Assembly: GCF_002288925.2 (NCBI RefSeq)
Contig: NW_022098050.1
Location: forward strand, 1,472,725-1,536,724
Reading direction: 5' to 3'
Source of the DNA: Delphinapterus leucas
Taxonomy: Eukaryota > Chordata > Mammalia > Artiodactyla > Monodontidae
DNA length: 64,000 nucleotides
Shown here: positions 1 to 11,896 of the stretch, in pieces
How positions within the stretch are numbered: position 1 is the first letter of the stretch
How the letters are laid out: each line of letters starts with the position of its first letter
Position numbers and translations under genes: made by a program
The notes under the pieces: generated by a model
The model's input: only the letters and a program-made list of their open reading frames with translations
The model's database searches: none
Told to the model about the DNA's origin: nothing

Positions 1-850
1 TGTCAAAACCCATGGAACTATACAACACAGAGAGTTAACCCTAATGAAAACCATGGATTTTAGCTATTAGTAACATCATCAATGTTTGTTCGTCAATTTT
101 AACAAATATACCACATCAAAGGAAGATGTTAGTAATAGGGGAAACTGGGGCAGGAGAGAAGTACGTAAGAACTCTCTATACTTTCTGCTCATTTTTTTTT
201 TCTGTAAATCTGAAACTTTTAAAAAATAGTCTGTCACTGATGCATAAGCTACGGCAACATGTGGCCCCAAAACCTCTCATGAGTGGACAATTATATTGCC
301 TGCTCTCTCAAGTTATTTCTTTTTAGAAATATAGCACTTACCAACCACAAATCTTTAATACAGTGAACACAGCATCAACCACAAAGTTGAAGGTGAGGTC
401 AGAAATCGTTATGTTTAAGTTATTGCTTGTGGCATCCAAGCAGTCTAACCCAAACAACCCTTTCAAGGGAAAAAAAAAAAAAAAAACAACGAAAATGCTG
501 GATAAAATATTTTTAACTGCATCTAAGACATGAAAAAATGGTAAGGAAACACTGAAAGGCCAGTAAAATAAATGTAAGTTGGAACCCAGAAGTAAAATAA
601 GTCGACGGATAGCTTTCAACTTGATAACACTTGACAAAAAGGTGAACTTGCACTTTGCTTTTCAGACCCTCTCAAGACCCAGAGGAGAATAGGCAGGAAT
701 CAGCCAAGTTGGGATATCTAATAGGAAACACCCCAACATTGAGACCTGGGGTCCCAAGGAACTATACCTTCAAAATAAGAAGATACTCAAAGCAAGTCTG
801 CCTCCCTCTGCTTTCCCTCCCTGTCTCCAGAATAATGCAAGGAATAATGT
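1..850. other. No gene or repeat recognised
   Basis: AT-rich sequence without a recognisable repeat family. It contains a 16-base A run at 471-486. Open frames are short, overlap on both strands and look like chance frames. Confidence 0.5.
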
Positions 851-854
851 CTAA

Positions 855-1415
855 TTGAACTTTGGCACTGAATGCAGGGGAAGAAAAACAAATATTCCTT
901 GAAAATTTGTAGCCAAAACCCAGCCCTTATGTACATTTACAACCTGAATTCTCACTATGCAAGCAGTCTGAAATTTTTTCTATCCAAGAATTTAAAGAGT
1001 CCAGAGCTGGTAAAACCTCCTGGTAGCCTGCAGAAGAAAATACTCTCTGGATAAACTCACCTAAAACATAGGCTTCAAAGAATCCCCAGAGGTAAAGCTT
1101 CCAGAATTCTGAACCCAATTCAGAAATTACAAAACACAAAATAAAATAAGGTGTCATATGTGAAGATCAGCAAAAGCATCAGACAGTGGAGTTGGACCTG
1201 CAGATATTCCATATATTTGAATTATTAGAAAGAGAACATTAAAATAAGTATAATGATAGATTTAAAAACTAAAAGATGTGACTAATAGGAGAAAAATAAG
1301 GAAATAAAAAAGGAGCAAACATCTTTAAAATATCCATCTTGAACTTGAAGAATTAACAAATATAATATTGGATATTAAGAGCGCAATAAGTGAGGAAAAC
1401 ATCTGATAAAATTTC
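855..1415 (+). mobile_element. Decayed HAL1/L1M ORF1-region fragment
   Basis: The stretch has the A-rich, coiled-coil-coding look of a HAL1 or old L1M ORF1 region: a phrase like 'cagatattccatatatttgaattatta' spread near 1200-1230, followed by A-rich codons and a closing 'ggatattaagagcgcaataag' type sequence near 1370. It is heavily mutated with no open frame. The assignment is from memory of the family; the boundaries are approximate. Confidence 0.5.
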
Positions 1416-1439
1416 ACATCAATTTTTAATATAAAAACA

Positions 1440-2185
1440 TTTCAGAAAGTAATATAAGGGAGCTTCCTTAATTTGATAAAAGATAGCTACACAAATCCTA
1501 CTAAAAATTCACAATTAATGGTAAAACATGAAGAATGTTCCCTTTAAGCTCAGGGGTATGATGTGACTTCTATTTAACATTATACTGAAGTTAAAAGCCA
1601 GAATAATAAAAGAAAGATAAATCAAGTGATCAGAAAGGGAAAAAGAAGACTGTCATTTTTCTCAGATAATATAATTTTGTTTTAAAAATCACCATCTACA
1701 GATTTATTTACTACACATACGAAAGTTTTTTAAAAGTTGCTTGATAAAAAATTCAATATATAGGGCTTCCCTGGTGGCGCAGTGGTTAAGAATCTGTCTG
1801 CCAATGCAAGGGACACAGGTTCGATCCCTGGTCCGGGAAGATCCCACATGCCACGGAGTTACTAAGCCCGTGTGCCACAACTGCTGAGCCTGCGCTCTAG
1901 AGTCTGCGAGCCACAAGTACTGAGCCCACGTGCCACAACTGCTGAAGCCTGGCGCCTAGAGCTGGTGCTCCGCAACGAGAGAAGCCACCACAATGAGAAG
2001 CCTGCGCACCGCAACCACAGAAAGCCCGCGTGCAGCAATGAAGACCCAACGCAGCCAAAAATAAATAAAATAAATTTTTTAAAAAGAGCCAATGACCTTT
2101 TAAAAAAAATCAATATATAAAAATCAATTGTATTTCTAATCGATAAATGGTTGCAAGCAGATGAAAAGTGTAACTTTTTCAATTT
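1440..2185 (+). mobile_element. Old L1M ORF2 fragment, split by a SINE
   Basis: The left half (to 1762) resembles the reverse-transcriptase segment just before and around the catalytic region of an old mammalian L1, and the right half (from 2110) resumes with the sequence encoding the segment that follows it. The interruption is the SINE at 1763-2109. Many substitutions and no long open frame: an ancient, dead copy. Confidence 0.6.
1763..2109 (+). mobile_element. CHR-1-type SINE
   Basis: A tRNA-derived SINE that starts GGGCTTCCCTGGTGGCGCAG, with an A-box-like segment followed by a B-box-like GGTTCGATCCC. The body carries three copies of a 'CCACAACTGCTGAGCC'-like unit, and the A-rich tail is interrupted. 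The 10-bp target-site duplication TCAATATATA lies at 1753-1762 and 2110-2119 and shows insertion into the older L1M. It is not a functional tRNA gene. Confidence 0.9.
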
Positions 2186-2480
2186 TCAAGTTTATATTCA
2201 GAGTAGAGCATATACCTATATTCATAGTTAAACAAATATTAATGGAGTGAAGAACCATATAACCAGCTAGCCAAAAACTAGAATACTGTCAGCACCTCAG
2301 CAATCTCCTACATGTTCCTCCTTAATCATGACCATTTCCTTCCCCCTAGATGTCAACGTTATCCTGGTTTGAGGAATAATAATTCCCTTACTTTTACTAC
2401 TAGTTTTAACATATATGTAGGCATACATAGACATTATAAATTAATTTGCCTGGCTTTCATCTTTATATAAATATGCTCAA
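2186..2480 (-). mobile_element. L1M-type 3' region fragment
   Basis: Contains the 'ccatttccttccccctag ... gttatcctgg' pattern typical of an old L1ME/L1M 3' region read on the opposite strand, then the degraded coding end near 2440-2470. A similar arrangement is seen on the minus strand at 37.0-38.1 kb and 62.6-63.6 kb. Confidence 0.45.
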
Positions 2481-3085
2481 CACGTTCTTTCATGTTTTAC
2501 CTCTTTTGTCATTATGTCAATAAGAAAAAGACAATTGTATAGAAGAAATGGGCAATGTACTTGAATAGGGACTTTGCAGAAGAAACCCAAGTAATGGATA
2601 AACATATAAATAACCAGATAATCAATCTCATTACAAATCAAGAAAATAAAAATTAAAGCCACAATGAGATGCTATTTCATTCCCAACATATTGGGGGAAA
2701 AATTTTAAATATCAAGGATGTACAGGGATGTGAAGTAACGAGAACCATTATATACTGTGGTGAGAATGTGACTTAGTACAACCACTTTGGAAAACAAATT
2801 GGCTTTATCAAGTGCAATTGGAAATGCACATATTCTATGTTCCAGGTGTTCTACTCTCAGGAAAATAACCTAGAGAAACTCTTGCTTAAATAATCAACTA
2901 TTTATATATTTATATAAACAGTTCTTACAGCATTGTTTTTAGAGCAAAACCTGGAAACAACTCAAAGGTACATCAACAGTAAAATAAATGAAATAATATA
3001 TATATCACAATATACTACTACTATACCATATAATACTATATAAATACTATAAAACTGATGAATCATAGTTACAAATGACGAGTGT
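2481..3085 (+). mobile_element. L1M ORF2 C-terminal fragment
   Basis: Resembles the last third of ORF2 of an old L1: 'agaagaaatgggcaatgtac', 'gccacaatgagatgctat' and 'acaaccactttggaaaac' occur in the expected order. Frameshifts and stops are frequent. An AT-rich stretch with tandem 'tacta' units covers about 3010-3050. Confidence 0.6.
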
Positions 3086-4390
3086 GAATGTGAAATACTA
3101 GCATTTCTGGATCTGAGATTCCTTGTCTCATAAAATTAGGGGTTTTCCCAGAAGAGGAATTTGTATTATCCCTTACAAGCAAACAGGAAAAACAAAAACC
3201 TCTAAGGACAAATTATCAATACTGAAAAAAATCAGAGTATTCACTAATGGATAATTCAGGATGTACCGTGCAGAATTTAGGTGATTTCATTTATGTAATT
3301 TTTCACTTAACTCTTTTTTTCAGTTAATGGGATCTTTTGTCTGCAGAAGGAGGAAGAGTCCGTGGTTCAAGGTTATGCCCAGGCAGAACTATTAGCCAAC
3401 ATGGTTAAAAAAAAAAAAAAAAAGACTAGTCACAAGATTGTACCAAGAAATAATCATCAGGAAAGCAGGTTGAGGAAATGCCTTGTCAGGAGTATGTAAG
3501 TCCAAAGCTGAACAGAACAAAAGTGCCAAGAGCAGAGAGAGGCGGTTGATGAGTAACATCTGAAGAAGGTAAGCTGCAAACAGTGTATGTTTATGACAAA
3601 AACTACTGGAACAGGAGGCTCAAACTCTGAGTAGGGTCATCCTGCTATTTCTGGTAGGAGTGTTTCCTTATATTGACAGAATAACGCTGGACATCTTAAA
3701 TGGCTCTATAAAAGTAAAATCCACCAAATCCATTTGAGAGGTTGGGGTGAAGAGGGGTGGATGGATTTTTCACCAGCATTACAAATTGAAAATTAATTTC
3801 CACTTCTCCACTTTTGAGAAACTTATTACATAATCAGTAGCAGAAGGGGGGTCACTAGAATGACATAGCAATGTGGAGATTATATTTAAACAGGGGAATA
3901 TGGATCATTGCAGTAAACTGCCTGCTTTCTCATCCATGACTTATTTTTTAATGAAAAATCATCAAGAGGACATTCAGGTCAATTTCATTCTGTCTACCAG
4001 GAGACTCTAGGGAATCCCAAATTGTGTTTTTCAGCTGGTGACTGGTAGAATACCAGGCAACACTTTTAGTGCTTTGCATATACAACCATCTTTGCCCCAC
4101 ATCATGGTGAAAAGCAATTGGTTTCTCTACCTCCTTCATTCTCCCTCCCATTCCTGAATCCAGATCAAAGAGGTGGTCTTCAAACTCACCATTCTGGACC
4201 ATTTTGTAAATTGATGATGGTTGGCTCAAATGATTCAAAATCCTTCACCAAACATTGTGATGTATCAATTCTAATTTACTGTTATCTTTATCCTAGGTAG
4301 GTAGGAACAACATAGTAATTCAGTATCTTCATCTTTGCAATAAAATATTGGAAGATTAAAGCCAAATTTAAATCAAAAATAATGTAATAT
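3086..4390. other. No gene or repeat recognised
   Basis: A 1.3-kb stretch in which I recognise no family. A 17-base A run at 3407-3423 may be the tail of an unidentified retroposed sequence, since the DNA to its left (3310-3406) is less AT-rich than the surroundings. Confidence 0.45.
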
Positions 4391-4910
4391 CTACTTCCAG
4401 GGGTGTTGAGTTGGTTTTCCTAAATACGGAGCCTGATATGGGGATTCTTGAACAAGTGATTTATTGAGCGAGTACGCTCTGGAGAAAGAAAGTGAAGGAA
4501 GCTGATACAGCAGGTGAAAAAAGTCAAGCAAGAAAGTGGTCTAACCTGGAGTCTAGATTGAACCAGACCCCACAGGGAGTTCCAGAGTGTGAATTGCACC
4601 ACAAAGTAGGTACTGCCTTTTGTATGCCCATACCAGTAAGTCATTAGCCAGGAGGGCATAAAGGGTGTGTGTGTGTGTGGCGGGGGTTATCTCCCAGGCA
4701 AGATGACTCCAATTCTCTGGAGGGGGGCCAGCTATGCATATTAGCAGCCAAAACTCAGCAGCTGAAGGATAGGAACAATAGCCAGGTAAAGAGGATCTTG
4801 GTATGGCGCCAAGAAAGTCTACTAGAAGCAAAAAGAAATTTTCTAGAAATACTTTCATTGCTTATTGGACCATGGAATTTGTATAATAAAAGTTGCCAAG
4901 TTTGAATTCT
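4391..4910. repeat. Possible unclassified old interspersed repeat
   Basis: GC-richer than its neighbours, with 'gatttattgagcgagta' near 4459 and phrases reminiscent of a widespread old mammalian repeat that I cannot name. A (GT)n run lies near 4666-4679. Low confidence. Confidence 0.25.
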
Positions 4911-5488
4911 GTACAATATCTTGCTTGATACTTCACAAGCATATTTCAATTTACTGGAACAAAAAAGACTGGGTTTTTAGAATAACTTCAGTTTAAAATG
5001 AGACAGGATCCACACTTTCAGGGCATAACTACTAATACGATTTCACTGAGCAATAGTACTTATAAACTGAATCACTGATAATTGTCAACTGGAAAAAACT
5101 GTACCAATACAAATTGCAACATTTTGAAATATATGACAGAATAATGAGAATTTGGGGTATTTCAAGACTTTCATATAATCTTTGAAATATTATATTTACA
5201 AAATAAAAGTAAATCACATCTATCTGACCCAAAAAAGGGAAAACTTCATAAAACGAGGTGTTTTCCCAGACACCTCTCAACAGAAACATAGAGCTTTTCC
5301 CTCAAAAAAATTCTAAAATCAACATTTATCACCCACACCAGGTCAGACATAATTTGAAAAAGACCCACTGCTACTAAGTTTTAAGATCATTTATAAGCAG
5401 AATAGAGCACTATTTATTATAATTCGTACCACTGGCCTAAAGCCAGTCAACATCTTAAGTGCAGATAAGGCTTCAGCTGCTAACCAGT
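4911..5488. other. No gene or repeat recognised
   Basis: AT-rich, no recognisable family. An 85-codon minus-strand frame (5032-5289) is hydrophobic and compositionally typical of chance frames in AT-rich DNA. Confidence 0.45.
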
Positions 5489-5672
5489 CTTTTTCTTTTT
5501 TTCTCCCTGACTGCCTTTAAAATCCTTTCTCTATCACTGAATTTTCACTATTTTAATATATGCATTGGAGAAGGTCTTTTCTGTGTTGATATAATTTGGT
5601 GTTCTGTTAGCTTCATGGACTCATATATCCCATTCCTTCCTTGGGTTTGGAAAGTTCTCACATATTATTATT
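5489..5672. mobile_element. L1M untranslated-region-like fragment
   Basis: The order 'gcctttaaaatcctttctct', 'gttctgttagcttcatgg', 'gggtttggaaagttctcac' resembles a common old L1M non-coding segment. It ends abruptly at the poly-T start of the next L1. Confidence 0.4.
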
Positions 5673-5674
5673 GC

Positions 5675-8126
5675 TTTTTTTTAACATCTTTATGGGAGTA
5701 TAACTGATTTACAATGTTGTGTTAGTTTCTGCTGTATAACAAAGCAAATCAGCTATATGTATACATATATCCCCATATCCCGTCCCTCTTGCGTCTCCCT
5801 CCCATCCTCCTATCTCACCCCTCTAGGTGGTCACAAAGCACCAAGTTGATCTCCCTGTGCGATGCAGCTGCTACCCACTAGCTATCTATTTTACATTTGG
5901 TAGTGTATATATGTCAATGCTACTCTCTCACTTCATCCCAGCTTACCCTTCTCCCTCCCCATGTCCTCAAGTCCATTATCTACCTCTGCGTCTTTATTCC
6001 TGTCCTGCCCCTATGTTCTTCAGAATCTTTTTTTTTTTTTAGGTTCCATATATATGTGTTAGCATACGGTATTTCTTTTTCTGACTTACTTCACACTGTA
6101 TGACAGACTCTAGGTCAATCCACCACACTACTAAAAACTAAATTTCGTTTCTTTTTATGGCTAATATTCCATTGTATATATGTGCCACATCTTCTTTCTC
6201 CATTCATCTGTCGATGGACACTTAGATTGCTTCCATGTCCTGGCTATTGTAAATAGTGCTGCAGTGAACATTTTGGTACATGACTCTCTTTGAATTATGG
6301 TTTTCTCACGGCATATGAAACCTGCATAGTGTTCTCCATAGTGGCTGTATCAATTTACATTCCCACCAACAGTGCAAGAGGGTCCCCCTCTCCAGCATTT
6401 ATTGTTTCTAGATTTTTTGATGATGGCCATTCTGACTGGTGTGAGGTGATACATCATTGTAGTTTTGATTTACATTTCTCTAATGATTAGTGATGTTGAG
6501 CATCCTTTCATGTGTTTGTTAGCAATCTATATATCTTCTTTGGAGAAATGTCTATTTAAGTCTTCAGCCCATTTTTGGATTGGGTTGTTTGTTTTTTTGA
6601 TATTGAGCTCCATGAGCTGCTTGTATATTTGGAGATTAATCCTTTGTTGCTTCATTTGCAAATATTTTCTCCCATTCTGAGGGTTGTCTTTTCATCTTGT
6701 TTATGGCTTCCTTTGCTGTGCAAAAGCTTTTAAGTTTCATTAGGTCCCATTTGTTTATTTTTGTTTTCATTTCCGTTTCTCTAGGAGGTGGGTCAAAAAG
6801 GATCTTGCTGTGATTTATGTCATAGAGTGTTCTGCCTATGTTTTCCTCTAAGAGTTTGATAGTGTCTGGCCTTACATTTACATCTTCAATCCATTTTGAG
6901 TTTATTTTTGTATACAGTGTTAGGGAGTGTTCTAATTTCATTCTTTTACATGTAGCTGTCCAGTTTTCCTAGCACAATTTATTGAAGAGGCTGTGTTTTC
7001 TCCACTGTATATTCTTGACTCCTTTATCAAAGATAAGGTGACCATATGTGCGTGGGTTTATCTCTGGGCTTTCTATCCTGTTCCATTGATCTATATTTCT
7101 GTTTTTGTGCCATTACCACAGTGTCTTGATTACTGTAGCTTTCTAGTATAGTCTGAAGCCAGGGAGCCTGATTCCTCCTGCTCCGTTTTTCGTTCTCAAG
7201 ATTGCTTTGGCTATTCGGGGTCTTTTGTGTTTCCATACAAATTGTGAAATTTTTTGTTCTAGTCCTGTGAAAAGTTCCAGTGGTAGTTTGATAGGGATTG
7301 CATTGAATCTGTAGATTGCTTTGGGTAGTATAGCCATTTTCACAATATTGATTCTTCCAGTCCAAGAACATGGTATATCTCTCCATCTGTTTGTATTGTC
7401 TTTAATTTCTTTCATCAGTGTCTTATAGTTTTTTGCATACAGGTCTTTTGTCTTCCTAGGTAGGTTTAATCCTAGGTATTTCATTCTTTTTTCCAATGGT
7501 AAATGGGAGTGTTTCCTTAATTTCTCTTTCAGATTTTTCATCATTACTGTATAAGAATGCAAGAGATTTCTTTGCATTAATTTTGTAACCTAGTACTTTA
7601 CCAAATTCATTGACTAGCTCTAGTAGTTTTCTGGTAGCATCTTTAGGATTCTCTATGTATACTATCATGTCGTCTGCAAACAGTGACAGCTTTACTTCTT
7701 CTTTTCTGATTGGGATTCCTTTTATTGCTTTTTCTTCTCTGACTGCTGGGGCTAAAACTTCCAAAACTGTGTTGAATAATACTGGTGAGAGTAGGCAACC
7801 TTGTCTTTTTCCTGAACGTAGAGGAAACGGTTTCAGTTTTTAACCATTGAGAATGATGTTGGCTGTGGGTTTGTCATATATGGCCTTTATTATGTTGAGG
7901 TACATTCCCTCTATGCCTACTTTCTGGAGTTTTTGTCATAAATGGGTGTTGAATTTTGTTGAAATCATTTTGTGCATCTGTTGAGATGATCATATGGTTT
8001 TTATCCTTAAATTTGTTAACATGGTGTATCACATTGATTGATTTGCATATATTGATGAATCCTTCCATTCCTGGGACCCCGCTTGATCATGGTGTATGTT
8101 TCTTTTAATGTGCTGTTGGATTCTGT
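5675..8126 (-). mobile_element. Cetartiodactyl L1, 5'-truncated
   Basis: A 2.45-kb LINE-1 on the minus strand. Its poly-A end is the T run at 5675-5682, followed inward by the 3' UTR (about 5683-6060) and the C-terminal two thirds of ORF2. The reverse-transcriptase FADD codons are readable in reverse at 7669-7680. ORF2 is broken into frames of about 100-145 codons by frameshifts and stops. The 5' end stops at about 8126, directly against an L1 3' end in the opposite orientation. No clear target-site duplication was found. It is of the same 3'-UTR group as the copy at 39977-42591. Confidence 0.93.
6636..7843 (-). pseudogene. Broken L1 ORF2 reverse-transcriptase and C-terminal region
   Basis: The parent family protein is an endonuclease/reverse transcriptase that copies L1 RNA into nicked chromosomal DNA. 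Here only the part from the RT catalytic core onwards survives. Minus-strand frames at 7456-7764 (contains the FADD catalytic motif), 7143-7577, 7027-7386 and 6636-6941 overlap in different phases, showing several indels. No intact endonuclease domain is present, so the copy cannot be active. Confidence 0.85.
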
Positions 8127-8232
8127 CTATATGTGTATAACTGAGTCACTTTGCTGTACAGCAGAAATTAACACAACATTGTAAATCAACTATACTTCAA
8201 TAAATTTTTAAAAAATATCCATGCAAAAAAAA
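8127..8232 (+). mobile_element. Short L1 3'-end fragment
   Basis: About 85 bp of an L1 3' end on the plus strand: 'taactgagtcactttgctg', 'cattgtaaatcaactatac', 'caataaa', then an A-rich tail with interruptions. It matches the 3' end at 30225-30300 rather than the neighbouring minus-strand L1, so it is a separate element. Confidence 0.8.
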
Positions 8233-8600
8233 ATGGCAGAAAAGGAGGGCAAAAAAGGAAAGATGTAATTGATGTATTTATTAGAACACAAATAGCCAGA
8301 TGGTAGACTTACACCCAACCACATCAATAAACACATTAAATTTAAGTGGTCTAAATACCCCAATAAAAGGTAGAAATTGCCAGATGGAATAATATAAAAA
8401 GGAAGACCAAACCACAGGCCAAACCAAGAAACTCATTTTGAATATGAAGACAAAAATAGGTTATACCTAAAAGAATGAGAAAAAATATACCACACTAACA
8501 CTAATCAAAAGAAGGCCATAGCAGTTATATTGATATCATAAAAAGTAGATTTCAGAACTAAAAATATTCTTTAGGATTAATAAGAGGCTACTATTAATAG
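8233..8600 (+). mobile_element. Old L1M ORF2 N-terminal fragment
   Basis: Resembles the start of ORF2 of an old L1M: a sequence for 'TLNLSGLNTPIK'-like residues near 8335-8375 and the 'caaaagaaggccatagcag' endonuclease segment near 8508. No open frame survives. Confidence 0.65.
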
Positions 8601-9579
8601 CGTAACTGAAAACAACAAAGTAGGGTGAATTAATAACTGAAACCTGAATTATGATCACTATCCATCTTTTTCCTTTTCTGACCTTTATTTTCTTCAGATA
8701 TGTGATGAGGAATTGGGACTAGAAGATTTTAAATTCTTGAACATTACTAGAAGTCTAGATTTTAGTTTTCAATCACTGAAAATTGTCAAACTGTTTGCCA
8801 ATTCTTGGTTAATACTTTCAATGGTATTCATGAATGGTGTAAAATATGGCTGTTACAATCATCAAGTCTCTTATAAAACTGAAATTCTCGGGTTTTATAT
8901 CAATATCAGTAACCAGGCATTTTACAGAAGTTCATGAATTACTGAATAAAGTAAGGATCTCACAACTCAGTGGGAGTTTTGGTAGGTCCAAAAAAAATTC
9001 TTTCTTGAAATTTCCATTAAACATTTTTAACATAGTGTTTACTTTAAAATTTCTACATTGGTAGGTAGATCTAGAGGGAGATGAGCAAAACCTGTTTCAA
9101 TGCTAGGCAACAGATGGCAGATAAAAGATATTATCATATACCTTCAACCAGGCAGGATAAATTGTTGAAATATATTTTAGCAGCTGCTAAAGCAAATAGA
9201 AATTTGCTAAAGCAAAAAAAAATAAACAAAAGAATTTCAAATGATCCTATGGAGACTAATTAAGGAATTGTGCAGTTTTAAAGCTATATATTTCTGTAAA
9301 TTCCAGCCTTGTCTAGGTTCTTAATTGTTGTCTTTAAAATTTTAACACATCTGAGAACTATTATTCTGTTTCCTGGTGCTCTGCGCATCTTAAAGAACTA
9401 CCAAGAAGTCCACAGCAGTCTCCTGGGGAAAGTGAAACTCAAGATAACCACAGCCAAGTCAATTTCTAGCTAGAGAACTGACTGTTCTCAACACTGAAAT
9501 ACATATCCTAATTGACTCATGGAACTGACTTGGCAGGCTACAAGGTTTGAAGTCACACCAAACGACAGGTTGGTGTGTT
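8601..9579. other. No gene or repeat recognised
   Basis: About 1 kb of AT-rich DNA. Plus frames of 60-74 codons (8713-8937, 8846-9064, 9081-9263) have no recognisable motif and no conserved context. Confidence 0.45.
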
Positions 9580-9785
9580 AAGAAGAATAATGGTCCAGGA
9601 GTCAGGAGACAGCTCTTTGTTATGGTAGTAACAGTTATGGGAGCCCTGATAAGTTACTCAGCATCCAGTGGCTCAATTTCCTTGTTTTTACACAGGGGAA
9701 ATCATTCCTGCCCTGCCTATCTAAGAGGGCTTTTATGTGTATCAAATTATATAAATTATAGAAAACATTTGGTAATAGTAAATAG
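9580..9785 (+). mobile_element. MIR SINE
   Basis: An ancient tRNA-derived MIR. The order 'ccaggagtcaggagac', 'gataagttactcagc', 'ctcaatttccttg' and a decayed LINE-derived tail follows the MIR consensus with many substitutions. Confidence 0.7.
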
Positions 9786-10744
9786 AACAAAAAGAGGAAA
9801 TGGGCAATAAGGAAGGAAAAATTATTTATGAAGTAATCTAAAATTTTTAAAGCTTAAAATGTTTTACAAATTTAAGATATACTTTATCATTTTATTTGTA
9901 TTATTTTTGTCACTTATCATTTTATTATTGAAACCACCCTATGAATTATATAAGGAAAATACTCCTAATTTTCTAAAAAAGATACTGAAAAAGTGGTTGC
10001 CCAAGTTAAAAACCTAATTCATAACATAGTCATCAACCTATCTTCTGTGTAAAGAAGACTTTTCTCAACAATTTAAGCTGCCCAGAAAACGGAGTGATGT
10101 GTCTTCTAACGTAATGAATTCCACTTCTGTAGATATTATAAGAAGAATTATTCCTGCATTGAAAGGAAGGAGATAAATGAATATTAAATGAAACCCAGGC
10201 TGACAAAAGGGGTCCATGTCACAAAAAAATGCTAAAGAACCCTAGGGCCTAGTGATGCTCCTACAAAATGGGGCTTATAATATCTACAGGGACAGATATC
10301 TGCGGGAGACAGAGAGGGGGCTTGCACAAACTGGATTTTTCTACTGGATAGTAAGAAACAATGTATTGCACCACTCCTCTGGATGTGATATATGAACACT
10401 TTCTCTCCCAGTTGACAATGGCAGTGATCATTCTGTCCAGTTTAAGAAGATGAAATAAGTAGCCACTGCTCTGGAACATTAACCAAGCCTGGTAAAATCC
10501 TGGTTAAATGCACTACCAGCAGATTTAAGGTCAACACAACAAACACACGTGTGCACACACACACACAACTCTGATATTTTGCCAAGGTAATAGTGATTCC
10601 TATTCCACCATATTTAAAACATTAAATTGTATACATTTCAATGTCAATGTATCTGTAATTAATAATAAAATTTAAATTCCTATATCTGTGCATAATCCAA
10701 ACAGTGAAACAGACCTGAGGTTACCTATAAAATGCTCATGTTCA
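9786..10744. other. No gene or repeat recognised
   Basis: AT-rich DNA without a recognised family. A short CA/GT run lies at about 10543-10566. Confidence 0.45.
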
Positions 10745-10758
10745 CTGAAGAAGAATTT

Positions 10759-11115
10759 TTTTTTTATAAATTTTATTTTATTTTTTTATTTTTGGCTGCA
10801 TTGGGTCTTTGTTGAGGCACGCAGGCTTTCTCTAGTTGCAGCAAGCAGGGGCTACTCTTCATTGCGGTGTGCAGTCTTCTCATTGCTGTGGCTTCTCTTT
10901 GTTGTGGAGCATGGGCTCTAGGCGTGTGGACTTCAGTAGTTGTGGCACTTGGGCTCTGTAGTTGTGGCTTGTGGGCTCTAGAGCACAGGCTCAGTAGTTG
11001 TGGCACATGGTCTTAGTTGCTCTGCAGCACGTGGGATCCTCCCGGACCAGGACTCAAACCTGTGTCCCCTGCATTGGCAGGTATATTCTTAACCACTGCA
11101 CCACCAGGGAAGTCC
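10759..11115 (-). mobile_element. CHR-1-type SINE
   Basis: Full-length, minus strand: the tRNA-like head is at 11115 and reads GGGACTTCCCTGGTGGTGCA in reverse complement; the A-rich tail is at 10759-10790. Target-site duplication CTGAAGAAGAA(A)TTT at 10745-10758 and 11116-11130. Open frames here on either strand are artefacts of the SINE. Confidence 0.92.
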
Positions 11116-11299
11116 CTGAAGAAGAAATTTCTTCAGCAACTATATTTTGGAAGAAAAGCAAATATTCCTAGAGGTATATGTCCCAGTATTTTCTCTAGTT
11201 TTAAATGGCACTTTAAAACTTACAAATTGGTTTAAAAGCACTGCATTTTCCACTGAGTCTGGAAAGACATTTCTAAGCAAGATGGTACTATATTAACAA

Positions 11300-11495
11300 T
11301 ATTAATAAAGATATTAATAAGAAAGATAATATATTAAACAATTACTAATCCTCATAAGAACTCTATAAGGTAGATATTATCATTATCTTCATTTCAAACA
11401 AGAACTTGAGATTTAGAGAGATTGAAGAACTTGCCCAAGATAACAAAAGTGGAGAAGCCTGGATCTGAACGAATTCATTCAGAATTAGATCACAG
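11300..11495 (-). mobile_element. MIR SINE
   Basis: Minus-strand MIR: 'aatcctcataagaactct', 'aaggtagatattatcatta', 'gaacttgcccaagataac' and 'ggatctgaac' appear in the order expected from the reversed MIR consensus. Confidence 0.75.
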
Positions 11496-11534
11496 CTGCA
11501 CATGATGGCAGTATGGTAGGAACCATGGTAAGGA

Positions 11535-11725
11535 ATTTGCTTATAGTGTTCCATTTAATCCTTTATACCCTCATTAATTTAGTACTATTATGATCCTCTT
11601 TCCAGATGGGCAAACTGATATTAGTGAGATCCAAAGTCTCCCTGTTAGGGTAACACAGATCTGGGATTTTCCCCCCGGCAGTCTGTCTCCAAAGTTAATG
11701 TGTTTAATTCCGGAATTCTACTACT
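11535..11725 (-). mobile_element. MIR SINE
   Basis: A second minus-strand MIR directly after the first: 'ccatttaatcctttatacc', 'agatgggcaaactgat', 'taacacagatctgggat', 'cagtctgtctccaaagt'. Either two insertions or a local duplication; the divergence between them favours two insertions. Confidence 0.65.
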
Positions 11726-11896
11726 TTTGCAAAGTAAAAGAGGTACTTAAAATGACTTGTGCATAGAACTGTTATGATCATCTTATCCTTGATTACAATG
11801 CAGGAACATAAATCCTTCCAATTCTTCAAACTTTATTATCCTTTTCATTTGTATTGAGTTACTTTTTAGGAACGTAGTACACATTAAGGATTTTAG

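Noticed and set aside
1763..1850. Possible tRNA gene (A- and B-box-like motifs)
   Set aside because: The motifs belong to the tRNA-derived heads of CHR SINEs; no complete cloverleaf is kept, and the same sequence recurs at eleven places with SINE bodies and tails.
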